64,000 bases of DNA from an uncultured Porphyromonadaceae bacterium (GCA_902491625.1 CABUIO010000005.1:1-64000); one strand, 5' to 3'; positions 24,059-33,629 are shown, counted from the stretch's first letter. Notes: generated by a model not told the origin, from the sequence alone. Translations and numbers: made by a program.

Positions 24059-25060
24059 TCAGAGGCACGCGAAGACCACGGAGAGGGAAATGTATGCCAC
24101 GAACAGAGAAAGTGCGAGATAATGCCTCTGTGTGACTCTCAGGCGCATTCCCCACAGCGAACATTCATAGCCCACGGTCAGGAAGAAAGACGGCAGGTAG
24201 ACAAGAAGGTTGGTGAAGTCGAACACCATGAACCACAGCAGCGAGAAGCCCAGCAGATGGATGAACGACCAGCGCGCCCTCGCCATCACGCCGGCGGAGG
24301 CGTGGCGCATACTGTTGACGAGCAGCGCAAACAGGAAGATGAGTCCGGAGATGGCGACCGTGAGCAGCAACCGGAACAGATCCATCGGCGACTCAGCGCC
24401 GGAGAAAAGGTTTGTCAGCGCGGGAAGATGGAATTCGGAAAACTTCACGACGCCGGTGGCCAGCAGTATCCAGTAGGGCGCGGCGATGCCCAGCAGCATA
24501 GCCACCACTTCCCGGATTCTCATGGAACGCAGGAAGACACACCCGAGCAGAAAGACCGGAATCAGCAACAGAAAGGCATACTGCACCATCGAGCCGAAGG
24601 ACAGGAAGCTGAACACGAGAAATATGCCCTCGGCGCAATTACGGCGTCCGTAGAGCGAGAAAATGATATTGAGGCACACAAGTACCAGCAGAAGCATCAA
24701 AACGCCGGGATTGAGCTTCTCTGTGGTCCAGGGCGTGGCTCCGCACATCAGCAGCAGCGAGATGGCATACAGCAGATTGTCGGCCGGCACGAAGTTGAAA
24801 TGCTTGGTCACGAATATGGAGTAGACCGCGGCACCGGCAATGAGCGACATATTGATCCACATCGAAGCCGTGGCGTCCAGCGGCCATGAGCTCACCGACG
24901 GCAGACAGACGCCGTAGCCCGAACCAACGATGCTGTCGGGCACGGCGACACTGCCGGGAAGCAATGCAAGCACCACAAAGACTATGAATGACAGTACAAA
25001 GCCTCCCTTGCCCCACCACGAAAGGACCGGAGCCGTGTCGTATGAGCCGCTGTAAGGCAT
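24059..25060 (-). CDS. Polytopic membrane protein of unknown function
   Basis: A 333-residue protein with about nine hydrophobic segments and short loops, probably in the inner membrane. I do not recognise a catalytic motif. The N terminus (MPYSGSYDTAPVLSWWGKGG) is cytoplasmic or short, the first helix starts near residue 20, and the protein ends in a hydrophobic segment (LALSLFVAYISLSVVFACL). Its ATG abuts the purD stop codon with no gap, so it is probably co-transcribed and translationally coupled in an RlmL-like/purD/membrane protein operon. The arrangement gives no functional clue. Confidence 0.8.
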   Translation of the reverse strand: MPYSGSYDTAPVLSWWGKGGFVLSFIVFVVLALLPGSVAVPDSIVGSGYGVCLPSVSSWPLDATASMWINMSLIAGAAVYSIFVTKHFNFVPADNLLYAISLLLMCGATPWTTEKLNPGVLMLLLVLVCLNIIFSLYGRRNCAEGIFLVFSFLSFGSMVQYAFLLLIPVFLLGCVFLRSMRIREVVAMLLGIAAPYWILLATGVVKFSEFHLPALTNLFSGAESPMDLFRLLLTVAISGLIFLFALLVNSMRHASAGVMARARWSFIHLLGFSLLWFMVFDFTNLLVYLPSFFLTVGYECSLWGMRLRVTQRHYLALSLFVAYISLSVVFACL

Positions 25061-26350
25061 TTATTTTTCAAGCAGACGGATAAGATCCTTGCCTATGTCG
25101 CGACGGTAATAGCAGCCGTCGAATTTCACTTTTCCGGCAGCCTCGCGGGCGTTCTCCACAGCCGACGCGATGTCGTCGCCGTAGGCTGTAACGGCAAGCA
25201 CGCGGCCGCCGCTGCTCACAACATCACCTTCGGCGGCGCGCTTCGTTCCGGCGTGGAACACGAGGGCTGGAGCCACCTCATCGAGACCGGAGATCCTCTT
25301 TCCTTTCTCGTAGCTGCCGGGATAGCCCTCGGCCACGAGAACGACGGATGCGACAGCGCGGGAGTCGATGGTCATGGGTCGCATCTCCAGATTACCCTCG
25401 GCCACACCTTCGAAAAGATCCACGAGGTCGCTCTTGATGCGCGGCATCACGGACTGCGTCTCAGGGTCGCCCATGCGGACATTGTATTCGATGACGTAAG
25501 GTTCGCCGTCGACGTTCATGAGGCCAAGGAAGATGAAGCCCTTGTAGTCGATGCCCTCAGCCTTAAGACCGGCAAGAGTAGGCTCCACGATACGCCGGGC
25601 GACCTTCTCCATGAACTCCTTGTCAGCGAAAGGCACCGGCGAGACGCTGCCCATGCCTCCGGTGTTGGGACCAAGATCCCCCTCTCCTACTCTCTTATAA
25701 TCTTTGGCAACAGGCAGGAGCTTATAGCTTGTGCCGTCAGTCAGCACGAAGACCGAGCACTCGATTCCGTGGAGGAATTCCTCGATCACGACGGTGGAGG
25801 AAGCGTTGCCGAACATGCCGCCGAGCATGTCGCCCAGCGAGTCCTTGGCGTCGCCCAGCGAGTCAAGGATAAGGACACCTTTCCCGGCGGCGAGACCGTC
25901 GGCCTTAAGCACGTAGGGAGGCTGGAGCGCACGGAGGAAATTGAGACCTTCGTCAAGGGTAGCGTCGGTGACGCTCATGAAGCGTGCCGTGGGGATGGCG
26001 TGGCGCATCATGAACTCCTTGGCAAACTCCTTGCTGCCTTCAAGCATCGCGCCCTGACGCGAGGGACCGATGACCGCCACTTCGGGCATCTCGGCCTTGA
26101 AATAGTCGTATATGCCGTCGACAAGAGGCTGCTCGGGGCCAACCACAATCATGTCGATATCGTTGGCCTTTACGACGCGTTTCACGTCGGCGAAATCGGC
26201 GGTGTTCACATCGAGCGCAAACTGCGTCAGTCCGGCGTTGCCGGGAGCCACGTACAGATTCTTCACGCGCTCGCTCTGCGCCAGTTTCCAGGCAATGGCG
26301 CTTTCGCGGCCACCGCTACCAATCAGCAATATATTTATCTTATCTTTCAT
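25061..26350 (-). CDS. purD: Phosphoribosylamine-glycine ligase
   Basis: The second step of de novo purine synthesis: joins phosphoribosylamine and glycine with ATP. It has 429 residues, the normal length. The N domain starts INILLIGSGGRESAIAWKLAQS, the conserved VVGPEQPLVDG follows, and the ATP-grasp region has KADGLAAGKGVLIL and GDPETQSVMPRI. It lies 33 bp after the RlmL-like gene and directly before the membrane protein gene. No other purine gene is nearby. Confidence 0.97.
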   Translation of the reverse strand: MKDKINILLIGSGGRESAIAWKLAQSERVKNLYVAPGNAGLTQFALDVNTADFADVKRVVKANDIDMIVVGPEQPLVDGIYDYFKAEMPEVAVIGPSRQGAMLEGSKEFAKEFMMRHAIPTARFMSVTDATLDEGLNFLRALQPPYVLKADGLAAGKGVLILDSLGDAKDSLGDMLGGMFGNASSTVVIEEFLHGIECSVFVLTDGTSYKLLPVAKDYKRVGEGDLGPNTGGMGSVSPVPFADKEFMEKVARRIVEPTLAGLKAEGIDYKGFIFLGLMNVDGEPYVIEYNVRMGDPETQSVMPRIKSDLVDLFEGVAEGNLEMRPMTIDSRAVASVVLVAEGYPGSYEKGKRISGLDEVAPALVFHAGTKRAAEGDVVSSGGRVLAVTAYGDDIASAVENAREAAGKVKFDGCYYRRDIGKDLIRLLEK

Positions 26351-26383
26351 ACCTCATATCAAATTTACCATTTTTTCATATCA

Positions 26384-28027
26384 TCACTTCTCCCCTTCAT
26401 CCTTTTTCCAGCCCTTGCGGGGACGGAAACGGCGGTTCTCAAACACTGTCGCCGAAGATTCCGGCAGCGAGGGCATCTTTCCGAGAGTGTCGGTCGATGT
26501 GCGCTCGCGACGCGGTGCCGGGGCGTCTTCACGGCGTTTGAATCCGTCGCCACGCTTGAATCCGTCGCGGCGACTGTCCTTTCTGTTGTCGAAACCCTCG
26601 CGGGTTCTGTCGAAATCGCGTCCGCGCTCCTTGCCGAAGCCGCGGTTACGGTCGAACTCCCTGCCACCGCCTTCTCCTGTTCTACGGTTCTCCTGTCTTT
26701 TTTCGAATTTGCGGCTTCTGTCGTGATCCTTGCTACGGTCACGGTCGCGGTCACGCCCATGATCCTTGCCGCCGAATTTGCGACTCTCACGGTCCCATTC
26801 CCGGTCGGTCATGCGGCGCACCTTGTGGCGCGGTTCACGATCGAAATGCCTGTTGGCGACACTGCCTCCGTCTTCGCGGAACTGAGCGTAGCTGCCTTCG
26901 AAAAGGACATACTCGCGGAGCTCACACTCCAGAGCGCCGTTGAGGATGGGGAATTTCACGGAAGGCTTCAGTCCGATCTCGCGGAAATATTCGTCGCGAT
27001 AGCCGATTATCCAGGCGTGGTAGCCCTTGAAATAGTTCTTGAGGGTGCTTCCAATCCCTTTGTAGAGTCCTGCCATGTCGTCGGGACGCAAACGCTCGCC
27101 ATAAGGAGGATTGGTCACGAGGATGCCCTCGACAGGAGGCTCCGTCCACTCGGCGAAAGACTTGCACTCCACGGAGACAAACTCTTCCACTCCCGCGGCC
27201 TCGATGTTCTTCTGAGCCACGGCCACGGCGGCGCGTGCGATGTCACCTCCGAGGATGCGGCAGCCCGGCGTGCGTTCGCCGCTGTCGTCATTGTAGAGCG
27301 CCGAGAAAAGCTCCTTGTCGAAGTCTTCCCATGTCTCGAAAGCGTAGTGCTGACGATAGACGCCGGGATTGATGTTGGCGGCGATCAGCGCGGCCTCGAT
27401 GAGGAAGGTGCCGCTGCCACACATCGGGTCGACAAAATCGCAGTCGCCGCGCCATCCGGTCTTGAGGATAATGCCGGCGGCGAGCACCTCGTTGATGGGC
27501 GCCTCGGTCTGCTCGACGCGGTATCCGCGCTTGTTGAGCGGCTCGCCGCTGGAGTCGAGCGAGATGGTGACTCGGTCGTCGCTGATGTGGACGTTGAGCT
27601 GCACGTCGGCGCCGGAAAGACGGATGGAGGGACGGCGCTGGTATTTGTCGTTGAAATAGTCGACTATGCCGTCCTTCACGCGGTATGTCACGAAGCGGCT
27701 GTGGGTGAACTCGGCGCTGTTGACAGTGGAATCGATCGAAAATGTCTTGTCGGGCGACATCAGGCTGTCCCAGTCGTAATCGCGCACGGCATCGTAGAGT
27801 TCATCGGGATTTGAAGCCTTGAATTTGACAATAGGCTTTAGAATCCGCAATGCGGTGCGGCAGCAGAGATTGGCCTTGTAGAGCATCTCCTTGTCGCCGG
27901 TGAAAGACACCATGCGGCATCCAGTCTCCACGTCATGAGCCCCGAGGGAGATAAGCTCGTCGCGGAGCACATCTTCCAGACCCCGGAATGTCTTGGCCAC
28001 TATCTCGAATTGTTCATCGCTATGCAT
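26384..28027 (-). CDS. THUMP-domain 23S rRNA methyltransferase, RlmL-like, with charged tail
   Basis: A 547-residue class I SAM methyltransferase expected to make m2G in 23S rRNA. A ferredoxin-like/THUMP domain occupies residues ~1-160. The Rossmann methyltransferase follows with DPMCGSGTFLIEAAL (SAM loop) and the catalytic VTNPPYGERL (NPPY). After about residue 390 comes a 150-residue tail dominated by Arg, Asp, Lys, Gly and Phe, with repeats like GRDRDRDRSKD and FDRNRGFG. It resembles the RNA-binding tails of RNA helicases and is unusual for this family. The RlmK half found in gamma-proteobacterial fusions is absent. A 332-bp MITE begins 11 bp upstream of the ATG, so the gene's promoter must lie within the element or come from the dcw operon. 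Confidence 0.9.
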   Translation of the reverse strand: MHSDEQFEIVAKTFRGLEDVLRDELISLGAHDVETGCRMVSFTGDKEMLYKANLCCRTALRILKPIVKFKASNPDELYDAVRDYDWDSLMSPDKTFSIDSTVNSAEFTHSRFVTYRVKDGIVDYFNDKYQRRPSIRLSGADVQLNVHISDDRVTISLDSSGEPLNKRGYRVEQTEAPINEVLAAGIILKTGWRGDCDFVDPMCGSGTFLIEAALIAANINPGVYRQHYAFETWEDFDKELFSALYNDDSGERTPGCRILGGDIARAAVAVAQKNIEAAGVEEFVSVECKSFAEWTEPPVEGILVTNPPYGERLRPDDMAGLYKGIGSTLKNYFKGYHAWIIGYRDEYFREIGLKPSVKFPILNGALECELREYVLFEGSYAQFREDGGSVANRHFDREPRHKVRRMTDREWDRESRKFGGKDHGRDRDRDRSKDHDRSRKFEKRQENRRTGEGGGREFDRNRGFGKERGRDFDRTREGFDNRKDSRRDGFKRGDGFKRREDAPAPRRERTSTDTLGKMPSLPESSATVFENRRFRPRKGWKKDEGEK

Positions 28028-28038
28028 CTTGTAGTCTT

Positions 28039-28370
28039 AGAGGGTGTTTAAAAATAAACGTTAATTTGGGGTCGTTCATGTCGTGTGGATTTTGTCTTGC
28101 AGGTGAGGGAGCATAGCGGGCTATGTGACTGAACCAAAAGGCAAAATACGCCGACAGGAACGAGTCCTCTGATATTTTTGATGTTACTCTGTCTGTTGAT
28201 TTTTTTGAAGTTATTGAGAGGTTGAAATAAAAGTCAGCCTTGTTCCGTCTGCTTTTTGTCAAAAACCTTTCGCGTCTTAGTCACATAGCCCGCTATGCTC
28301 CTGCGACTTAAAAGTTTTTTGTCTAAAAATCAGCCGCCCCAAATTTAACGTTTATTTTTAAACACCCTCT
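28039..28370. mobile_element. MITE of 332 bp with 33-bp terminal inverted repeats
   Basis: Terminal repeats 28039-28071 and 28337-28370 begin AGAGGGTGTTTAAAAATAAA and are near-perfect reverse complements (one extra T in the right copy). Inside is a second inverted pair: CATAGC-GG-GCTATG (28112-28125, followed by TGACTGA) and its reverse complement at 28284-28297 within TCACATAGC. There is no transposase; the only frame inside (80 codons on the minus strand) has no recognisable similarity. Bases TTA/TAA flank the ends. It sits between ftsZ and the RlmL-like gene, both transcribed leftward. An internal hairpin of the same type occurs in the element at 79-273. Confidence 0.85.
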
Positions 28371-28399
28371 AAATATCTGTTGTTTCTGTGATTATGGAT

Positions 28400-29842
28400 T
28401 TAGAACACGATCGTGTGGCCGGAATCGCCTCCCTTACGTTCGGATCCACTCTGCTCCCTGCGGGCGGGGCCGTTCTGCGCCGACGAGCGCTGAGAGACGC
28501 TTTGCGCCGGTTCTTCCTTGGTCATGCCCATGTTGCGGATCTCCTCCTTCTCGCGGCTTGTGCGCGAATAGGCCGTTGTCTTCTCGAAAGCGTAGATGAC
28601 ATCGTCGTTGTCGAACTGCGCGGGATCGAGCACCACATATTTGGCCTTGGCCATCTCGCGGTTATGATCCTTTAGCTTGCCCTCGCCGTAGACCTGCTCG
28701 ATGGTGCGGGTGAGCTTGTCGTCGTTGACGGGAGTATCGGCGGCCGAGATCTCGATCTTCTCCTCCGAACGTCTGCCGCCGCTGCGGCGCGAGACTTCGG
28801 GAGAACCGCCGGAGAAGACAATTATGTCCTCGCCGTCGCGCACCGTGAGGTCGAATCCGGAAGCGAGTATGGTCATCTTGACACTCTCGCCCAGCGACTC
28901 GTCCCAGCACGTGCCCCACTTGATGCCGATGTTTGGCGAAAGTCCGGAGCTGAACTGCGTGATCTCGTTCATCTCCTTCATGCTGACCACGTTCTCGGCC
29001 TTGGGATTGAAATAGAGATAGAAAAGCAGACGCTTCGAGGTGCGGATGTCGCTGTTGCGGAGCAACGGCGAGTCGAGGGCGGCCTCGATGGCCTTGGTGA
29101 CACGGTGCTCCCCCTCTCCTATTCCGGTGCTGATCACGGCTGTAGAGGAGTCGTGGAGCGTGGTGTAGACGTCGTTGAAGTCGGCGTTGACGTAGCCGCG
29201 CGTATTGATGATCTCCGAGATCGAGCGCGCCGCGTTGGCCAGCGTGTCGTCGGCCTTCATGAAGGCGTTGATCATGTTGAGGTCGGGATAGATCTCATGG
29301 AGACGCTCATTGTTGATCATCAGCAGGGTGTCGACATGCTTGCGCATCTCCTCGGCACCTTCGAGCGCCTTGTAGATCTTGCGCTGTCCCTCGAAAAAGA
29401 ACGGTATGGTGACGATACCGACCGTGAGCAGATTCTCCTCCTTGGCGATCTGCGCCACGACGGGAGCGGCGCCGGTGCCGGTGCCACCGCCCATACCGGC
29501 GGTGATGAAGACCATGCGCGTCTCGTCCTTGAGCTGGCGGCGCACATCCTCGGCACTCTCCTCCGCAGCCGCGCGACCCTTGGCGGCGTCGTCGCCGGCA
29601 CCGAGGCCGTGGGTGACGTTCGGGCCCAGAAGCACCTTGTCTGGAATCTGGAGTTCCTTAAGCTGCTGCTTGTCGGTGTTGCACACCAGGAAAGTCACGT
29701 TGTCTATCCCCTGATTGTAGAGATAATTGGCGGCATTGGCGCCGCCGCCGCCCACGCCTATCACCTTGATGATGGGCGGAAGCGCCTGTGTATCATTGTC
29801 CTCGAACTGTGAGGGATCGTCTATTTTGTTGTAGTCTTCCAT
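28400..29842 (-). CDS. ftsZ: Cell division protein FtsZ
   Basis: The tubulin-like GTPase that forms the Z ring; 480 residues from the ATG at 29842 (MEDYNKIDDPSQ). The GTP-binding motifs are GVGGGGANAANYLY and the tubulin signature GMGGGTGTGAAP, and the T7 catalytic loop is ADFNDVYTTL. The C-terminal 130 residues form a long charged linker with EEKIEISAADTP and Ser/Gln-rich parts, ending GGDSGHTIVF, where a conserved C-terminal peptide would bind FtsA. It is longer than E. coli FtsZ (383), as is common in Bacteroidetes. An ATG 30 bp upstream would overlap the ftsA stop. Last gene of the dcw cluster. Confidence 0.96.
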   Translation of the reverse strand: MEDYNKIDDPSQFEDNDTQALPPIIKVIGVGGGGANAANYLYNQGIDNVTFLVCNTDKQQLKELQIPDKVLLGPNVTHGLGAGDDAAKGRAAAEESAEDVRRQLKDETRMVFITAGMGGGTGTGAAPVVAQIAKEENLLTVGIVTIPFFFEGQRKIYKALEGAEEMRKHVDTLLMINNERLHEIYPDLNMINAFMKADDTLANAARSISEIINTRGYVNADFNDVYTTLHDSSTAVISTGIGEGEHRVTKAIEAALDSPLLRNSDIRTSKRLLFYLYFNPKAENVVSMKEMNEITQFSSGLSPNIGIKWGTCWDESLGESVKMTILASGFDLTVRDGEDIIVFSGGSPEVSRRSGGRRSEEKIEISAADTPVNDDKLTRTIEQVYGEGKLKDHNREMAKAKYVVLDPAQFDNDDVIYAFEKTTAYSRTSREKEEIRNMGMTKEEPAQSVSQRSSAQNGPARREQSGSERKGGDSGHTIVF

Positions 29843-29868
29843 GAAGCGGATATTGTGAGAAGGGATTA

Positions 29869-31230
29869 TCAATTCAAATCGGTGTCGTCATCGTCGTCAT
29901 CCGGACCGGGAGCGAAAATTCCGGTAAACTTCTTGCCGATGCCGGAAAGGATACCGCGCATCTTCGAGGGTCCGGGCTTGGGCTTTCTCTTCAGTCCTTC
30001 CTCCTTTTCGTTGTGTCCTGGATCCTCCGGCACGTAGGTGCCGTTGACGGGAAGCTCCGAGATAAGCTCTTCCTCGATGCATTCCGGCGCCGTGCCGGTC
30101 ATTCCGGCGCTGAGGATGGCCACGAGCTGCAGACAGTCGTAGGCCGAGGCCTTGGTGTCTTCCAGACTCACGTAGGCGGGCAGTGTGGCGCGGCGCACGC
30201 TCAGGCCGCTGCTCTCCTTCAGGAGCTCGGGCAGGCTTTTGAGGTGGAAGCCTCCGCCGGCTGTCACGATGCCGCCGGGGAGCTGCCTGTCGTTCATTCC
30301 GGCGTAGCTGATCTGCTCCACAATGTTGGCCACAAGCTCCTCGCTGCGCGCGGCAACGAGGTTGGCGACGTCGCTCATGCGCACGCCGCTGAGATTGAGG
30401 TTCGACTGGTTTTCGGAGAGCATGGCGCTTCCGGAGGTGGTCTTCATTTCCTCAGCCTTGTCCTCAAGCACGTTGAGGGAGGTGATGTCGTTGGTGATGT
30501 TGCGCGATCCCATGGGGAGCACGGCGAGATAGACGAGCCGGTTGTCCTTGTAGAGACTCACTGTCGTGGTCTCGGCACCCATGTCGACAAGCATGCACCC
30601 CAGACGTTTCTCGTCGGCGGAGAGGACGAGATGCGCAAGGACTATCGGCGTAATGACAAACTCCGCGATGCCGAGTCCGGCCTTGTCGCGGATGACACGC
30701 GTAAGATGGCGGTGGAGCAGCGGACGGCAGACAATCAGGTTGTAGCGTGCCGTGATGTTGTTGCCGCAGATGCCGACAGGATTCCGGGTCTCGCTCTTGT
30801 TGACCACATAGGAGTTGGGGATAACATCCCGGACCTCCAGCGATGCGTCGATGTTGTAGTTGCGGGCATCCTCGCGCATGTCGGAGAGGATCATCTCGGT
30901 GATCTCGGTGTCGTCGGGCAGATTGCGCGAGATCTCGACCTTGATGTTTCGCAGCGAGCGTCCCTCGACACCCACGAAGAGACGCTTGATCCTGCGCTTG
31001 GTGGAATCGCTGTTGATGCGTTTCTCAAGTTTGCCGATGATGCGCCCCACCCTGTTGCCGACATCCTCGACATTCTGGATGAGTCCGTGGCTGACGCTGT
31101 CGGTGGCATGTTCGACCTCGACGGCGAGGACTTCGAGTCTGTCGGGCGCGGAACCACGCACACGTCCGACGGCGCCCGATATTTTGGAGCTGCCTATCTC
31201 GATGGCTGCTATGTATTTGTCTTTGTCCAT
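29869..31230 (-). CDS. ftsA: Cell division protein FtsA
   Basis: Actin-like ATPase that tethers FtsZ to the membrane; 453 residues. It starts with the phosphate-1 segment YIAAIEIGSSKISGAVGRV, and phosphate-2 is MLVDMGAETTTVSLY. The adenosine motif is GGIVTAGGGFHLKSLPELL. The membrane-targeting amphipathic helix is MRGILSGIGKKFTGIFA near the end. It is followed by an unusual acidic tail (PGPDDDDDDTDLN) not present in the E. coli protein. It lies 26 bp upstream of ftsZ and 36 bp after ftsQ. Confidence 0.95.
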   Translation of the reverse strand: MDKDKYIAAIEIGSSKISGAVGRVRGSAPDRLEVLAVEVEHATDSVSHGLIQNVEDVGNRVGRIIGKLEKRINSDSTKRRIKRLFVGVEGRSLRNIKVEISRNLPDDTEITEMILSDMREDARNYNIDASLEVRDVIPNSYVVNKSETRNPVGICGNNITARYNLIVCRPLLHRHLTRVIRDKAGLGIAEFVITPIVLAHLVLSADEKRLGCMLVDMGAETTTVSLYKDNRLVYLAVLPMGSRNITNDITSLNVLEDKAEEMKTTSGSAMLSENQSNLNLSGVRMSDVANLVAARSEELVANIVEQISYAGMNDRQLPGGIVTAGGGFHLKSLPELLKESSGLSVRRATLPAYVSLEDTKASAYDCLQLVAILSAGMTGTAPECIEEELISELPVNGTYVPEDPGHNEKEEGLKRKPKPGPSKMRGILSGIGKKFTGIFAPGPDDDDDDTDLN

Positions 31231-31266
31231 TGACTTGATCTGATGTTATATAAGGGAGTGAATTTT

Positions 31267-32136
31267 CTATGGAGTCTGAGTCTGCTGTTTCATGGCGACG
31301 GACGCCGGGGCAAGATCCTCAAGCGGAATGTCGGCCTCCTCGGAGTCGTCGAATTCCGTGTCGCCGGGACCGTGCTCCGTAAGCATCTTGTTGCGCCGGG
31401 TGCAGACCACCTGGCCTTTGTATTTCACGGAGATTGTGTCGTAGTAGTTCCACCCTTTTACCGGCATAACCTTGCGGTAGAAAAGGAGGAGATTGGCAAA
31501 TTTCTCGTCGAGGCGCGTCGTGTCGCCGAGATTGATGATATGACCTCGGATGCGCGGAACAAGCAGGATGTTGCGCGGCGACTTGTAGACGATCATGGTG
31601 ACGAGGCTGCGGAGCACCGAATCGGCGGCCACACGGTTGACCACCGGGAGCGCCCTGCGCGCCGGCACGGAGGCCGAGAAATTGCCGCTGACGATCGGGA
31701 CGTTGACATAGTATTCAGGCCGTGCGTCTATACGCTTCCCGTCGCGGTTGATGTAGTAGCTGTCATCGTTGGTGAAAATCCGCGCCACCGGCACCATCGG
31801 AACGACCTTCAGACAGAGTTTCCCCTCGGAATTGATGTAGCATTCCACATGCTCGAAATTGTTGACTCCGTCGAGTCGGCGCTCAAGCGAGTCGGTGTTG
31901 ATGGCGCTCAGCGGCGTCCGGGCGTAGTTCTTGCCGAGCTTGCCCAACTCGAGCTTCACCGATTCCGCCGACATGCCCGACGATATGGGGCTGGCATTGT
32001 CGATCTCCACGTCAATGCCCTGACACAGCCTCCGGTTGGCTTTCCCGACAGCCCACGAGGCCGCCCACCCCGCGTATGCCAGCAGGGCGACAAGCAGCAA
32101 CCACTTCAGGAGTGTCTGTCGAAGTGTCTTTTCCAT
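31267..32136 (-). CDS. ftsQ: Cell division protein FtsQ
   Basis: A 289-residue bitopic membrane protein of the divisome. After a short basic cytoplasmic end (MEKTLRQTLLKW) comes one membrane segment (LLLVALLAYAGWAASWAV). A periplasmic POTRA-like and FtsQ beta domain follows (LSAINTDSLERRLDGVNNFEHVECYINSEGKLCLKVV). The C terminus is acidic and disordered (GDTEFDDSEEADIPLEDL). Identification rests on this architecture and on its place between murC and ftsA. Confidence 0.9.
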   Translation of the reverse strand: MEKTLRQTLLKWLLLVALLAYAGWAASWAVGKANRRLCQGIDVEIDNASPISSGMSAESVKLELGKLGKNYARTPLSAINTDSLERRLDGVNNFEHVECYINSEGKLCLKVVPMVPVARIFTNDDSYYINRDGKRIDARPEYYVNVPIVSGNFSASVPARRALPVVNRVAADSVLRSLVTMIVYKSPRNILLVPRIRGHIINLGDTTRLDEKFANLLLFYRKVMPVKGWNYYDTISVKYKGQVVCTRRNKMLTEHGPGDTEFDDSEEADIPLEDLAPASVAMKQQTQTP

Positions 32137-32155
32137 TCTTACAAACTCTTCACCT

Positions 32156-33589
32156 TCAATCGTTTGCGTCGGCGGTGAGAATATGTTTTATCTCGGGCAA
32201 CAGTCTGTCGAGATCCGCCGCGCCGAGAGTCATCAGGATGTCAAAATTACTATTTTTAATTATATTGAGCAAATCTTTTCGCTCGACCAGGGATTTTTTG
32301 CAGTTTTTCATGTCGCGGTAGATCAGCTCGGAGCTGACGCCCTCGATCGGAAGCTCGCGCGCGGGATAGATCTCGCAGAGCAGAACCTCGTCGGCCAGCG
32401 ACAGAGCCTCGGCAAATTCGGGCGCGAAATCGCGGGTGCGCGTGTAGAGATGCGGCTGGAAAATCACCGTGAGGCGACGCTCAGGCCACAGCTGTTTCAC
32501 AGAGAGAATCGACGACTTCACTTCGTTGGGCGAATGGCCGTAGTCGTCGATCAGCACCGGACCCCCGGCGCCCGGCTCGGGACGAAGCCAGATCTGGAAA
32601 CGACGCGCCGGACCCATAAACGAGGCAAGAGCCTCACGTATAGAGGCTTCGTCGGCTCCGGCGAGCAGCGATGCGGCGATGGCCGCCACGGCATTGTCGA
32701 CGTTGATCATCACAGGAACACCCAATTCCAGACGCTCGATGCGCCTTCCAGGCTCCACATAGTCGAAATAGAGCCGACCGTCGGAGAGGGTGATGTTCTC
32801 CGCATGGCAGTCGCCGGAAGAGTCTCCGGCGCCGCTGTATGTCATCACCTTGACATCGTCGCCCACGCGCTCGTGCAGCTTGAGCCCGGTGTGTTTCAGC
32901 AGATAGCCGCCGGGGCGTATCAGCGACGTGAAATGCGCGAAACCCTCCAGATATCCGGCCTCGTCGCCGTAGATGTCGAGATGGTCGGGATCGGTGGAAG
33001 TGACGACAGCGATGTAGGGATGCAGATGATGGAATGAACGGTCATATTCGTCGGCCTCGATGACAGAGTAGGGCGATGTGGCCGACAGCAGGAGATTGCT
33101 GTTGTAATTGCGCAGGATGCCGCCAAGGAAAGCGTTGCACCCGACTGAAGAGGTGTGGAGGATATGGGCGATCATCGACGAGGTCGTGGTCTTGCCGTGG
33201 CTTCCGGCCACACAGATGGCGTCGCTGTGGCGTGTGATACGGCCGAGCAGCGCCGCACGCTTTATGACCTCGAATCCGCCATTGCGGAAATAGCTCAGAA
33301 TGGCGTTGCTGTCGGGCACCGCCGGAGTATATACCACGAGCGTATCCTCCGGACTGCGCATCGGCTCGGGGATAAGTCCCGGATCATCGTCGAAGACAAC
33401 CGACGCGCCCTCGGCCACGAGAGCATCCGTTAGCGCCGACGGAGTGCGGTCATAACCGGCTACGGCAGCGCCCTTGCTGAGATAATAACGGGCGAGATTC
33501 GCCATACCGATGCCGCCGATACCGACAAAATAAACCTTTCGGGCAAGTTCCTCACGATCTTGCGTTATAGAGTGCTTGACAAAGCTCAT
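32156..33589 (-). CDS. murC: UDP-N-acetylmuramate-L-alanine ligase
   Basis: Adds L-Ala to UDP-MurNAc, the first amino acid of the peptidoglycan stem; 477 residues. The N-terminal Rossmann motif is VYFVGIGGIGMANLARYYL. The Mur-ligase P-loop is VAGSHGKTTTSSMIAHIL. Other family parts are VIEADEYDRSFHHLHP and the C-terminal VLIDDYGHSPNEVKS. It lies between murG and ftsQ. A minus-strand TAATTTTG at 33625-33632, overlapping the end of murG, may be an internal -7 box. Confidence 0.96.
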   Translation of the reverse strand: MSFVKHSITQDREELARKVYFVGIGGIGMANLARYYLSKGAAVAGYDRTPSALTDALVAEGASVVFDDDPGLIPEPMRSPEDTLVVYTPAVPDSNAILSYFRNGGFEVIKRAALLGRITRHSDAICVAGSHGKTTTSSMIAHILHTSSVGCNAFLGGILRNYNSNLLLSATSPYSVIEADEYDRSFHHLHPYIAVVTSTDPDHLDIYGDEAGYLEGFAHFTSLIRPGGYLLKHTGLKLHERVGDDVKVMTYSGAGDSSGDCHAENITLSDGRLYFDYVEPGRRIERLELGVPVMINVDNAVAAIAASLLAGADEASIREALASFMGPARRFQIWLRPEPGAGGPVLIDDYGHSPNEVKSSILSVKQLWPERRLTVIFQPHLYTRTRDFAPEFAEALSLADEVLLCEIYPARELPIEGVSSELIYRDMKNCKKSLVERKDLLNIIKNSNFDILMTLGAADLDRLLPEIKHILTADAND

Positions 33590-33629
33590 TTTTAGCTGAA
33601 AATATTAACAACAGATTGAGTGTACAAAA

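Noticed and set aside
25253..27814. An open frame of 853 codons on the plus strand across purD and the RlmL-like gene
   Set aside because: It is antisense to two clearly recognisable genes and has no recognisable domain. Long antisense frames are expected here because of the GC-rich codon use.
28020..28262. 80-codon minus-strand frame within the MITE
   Set aside because: It overlaps the start of the RlmL-like gene, resembles no transposase and runs through terminal and inner repeats.
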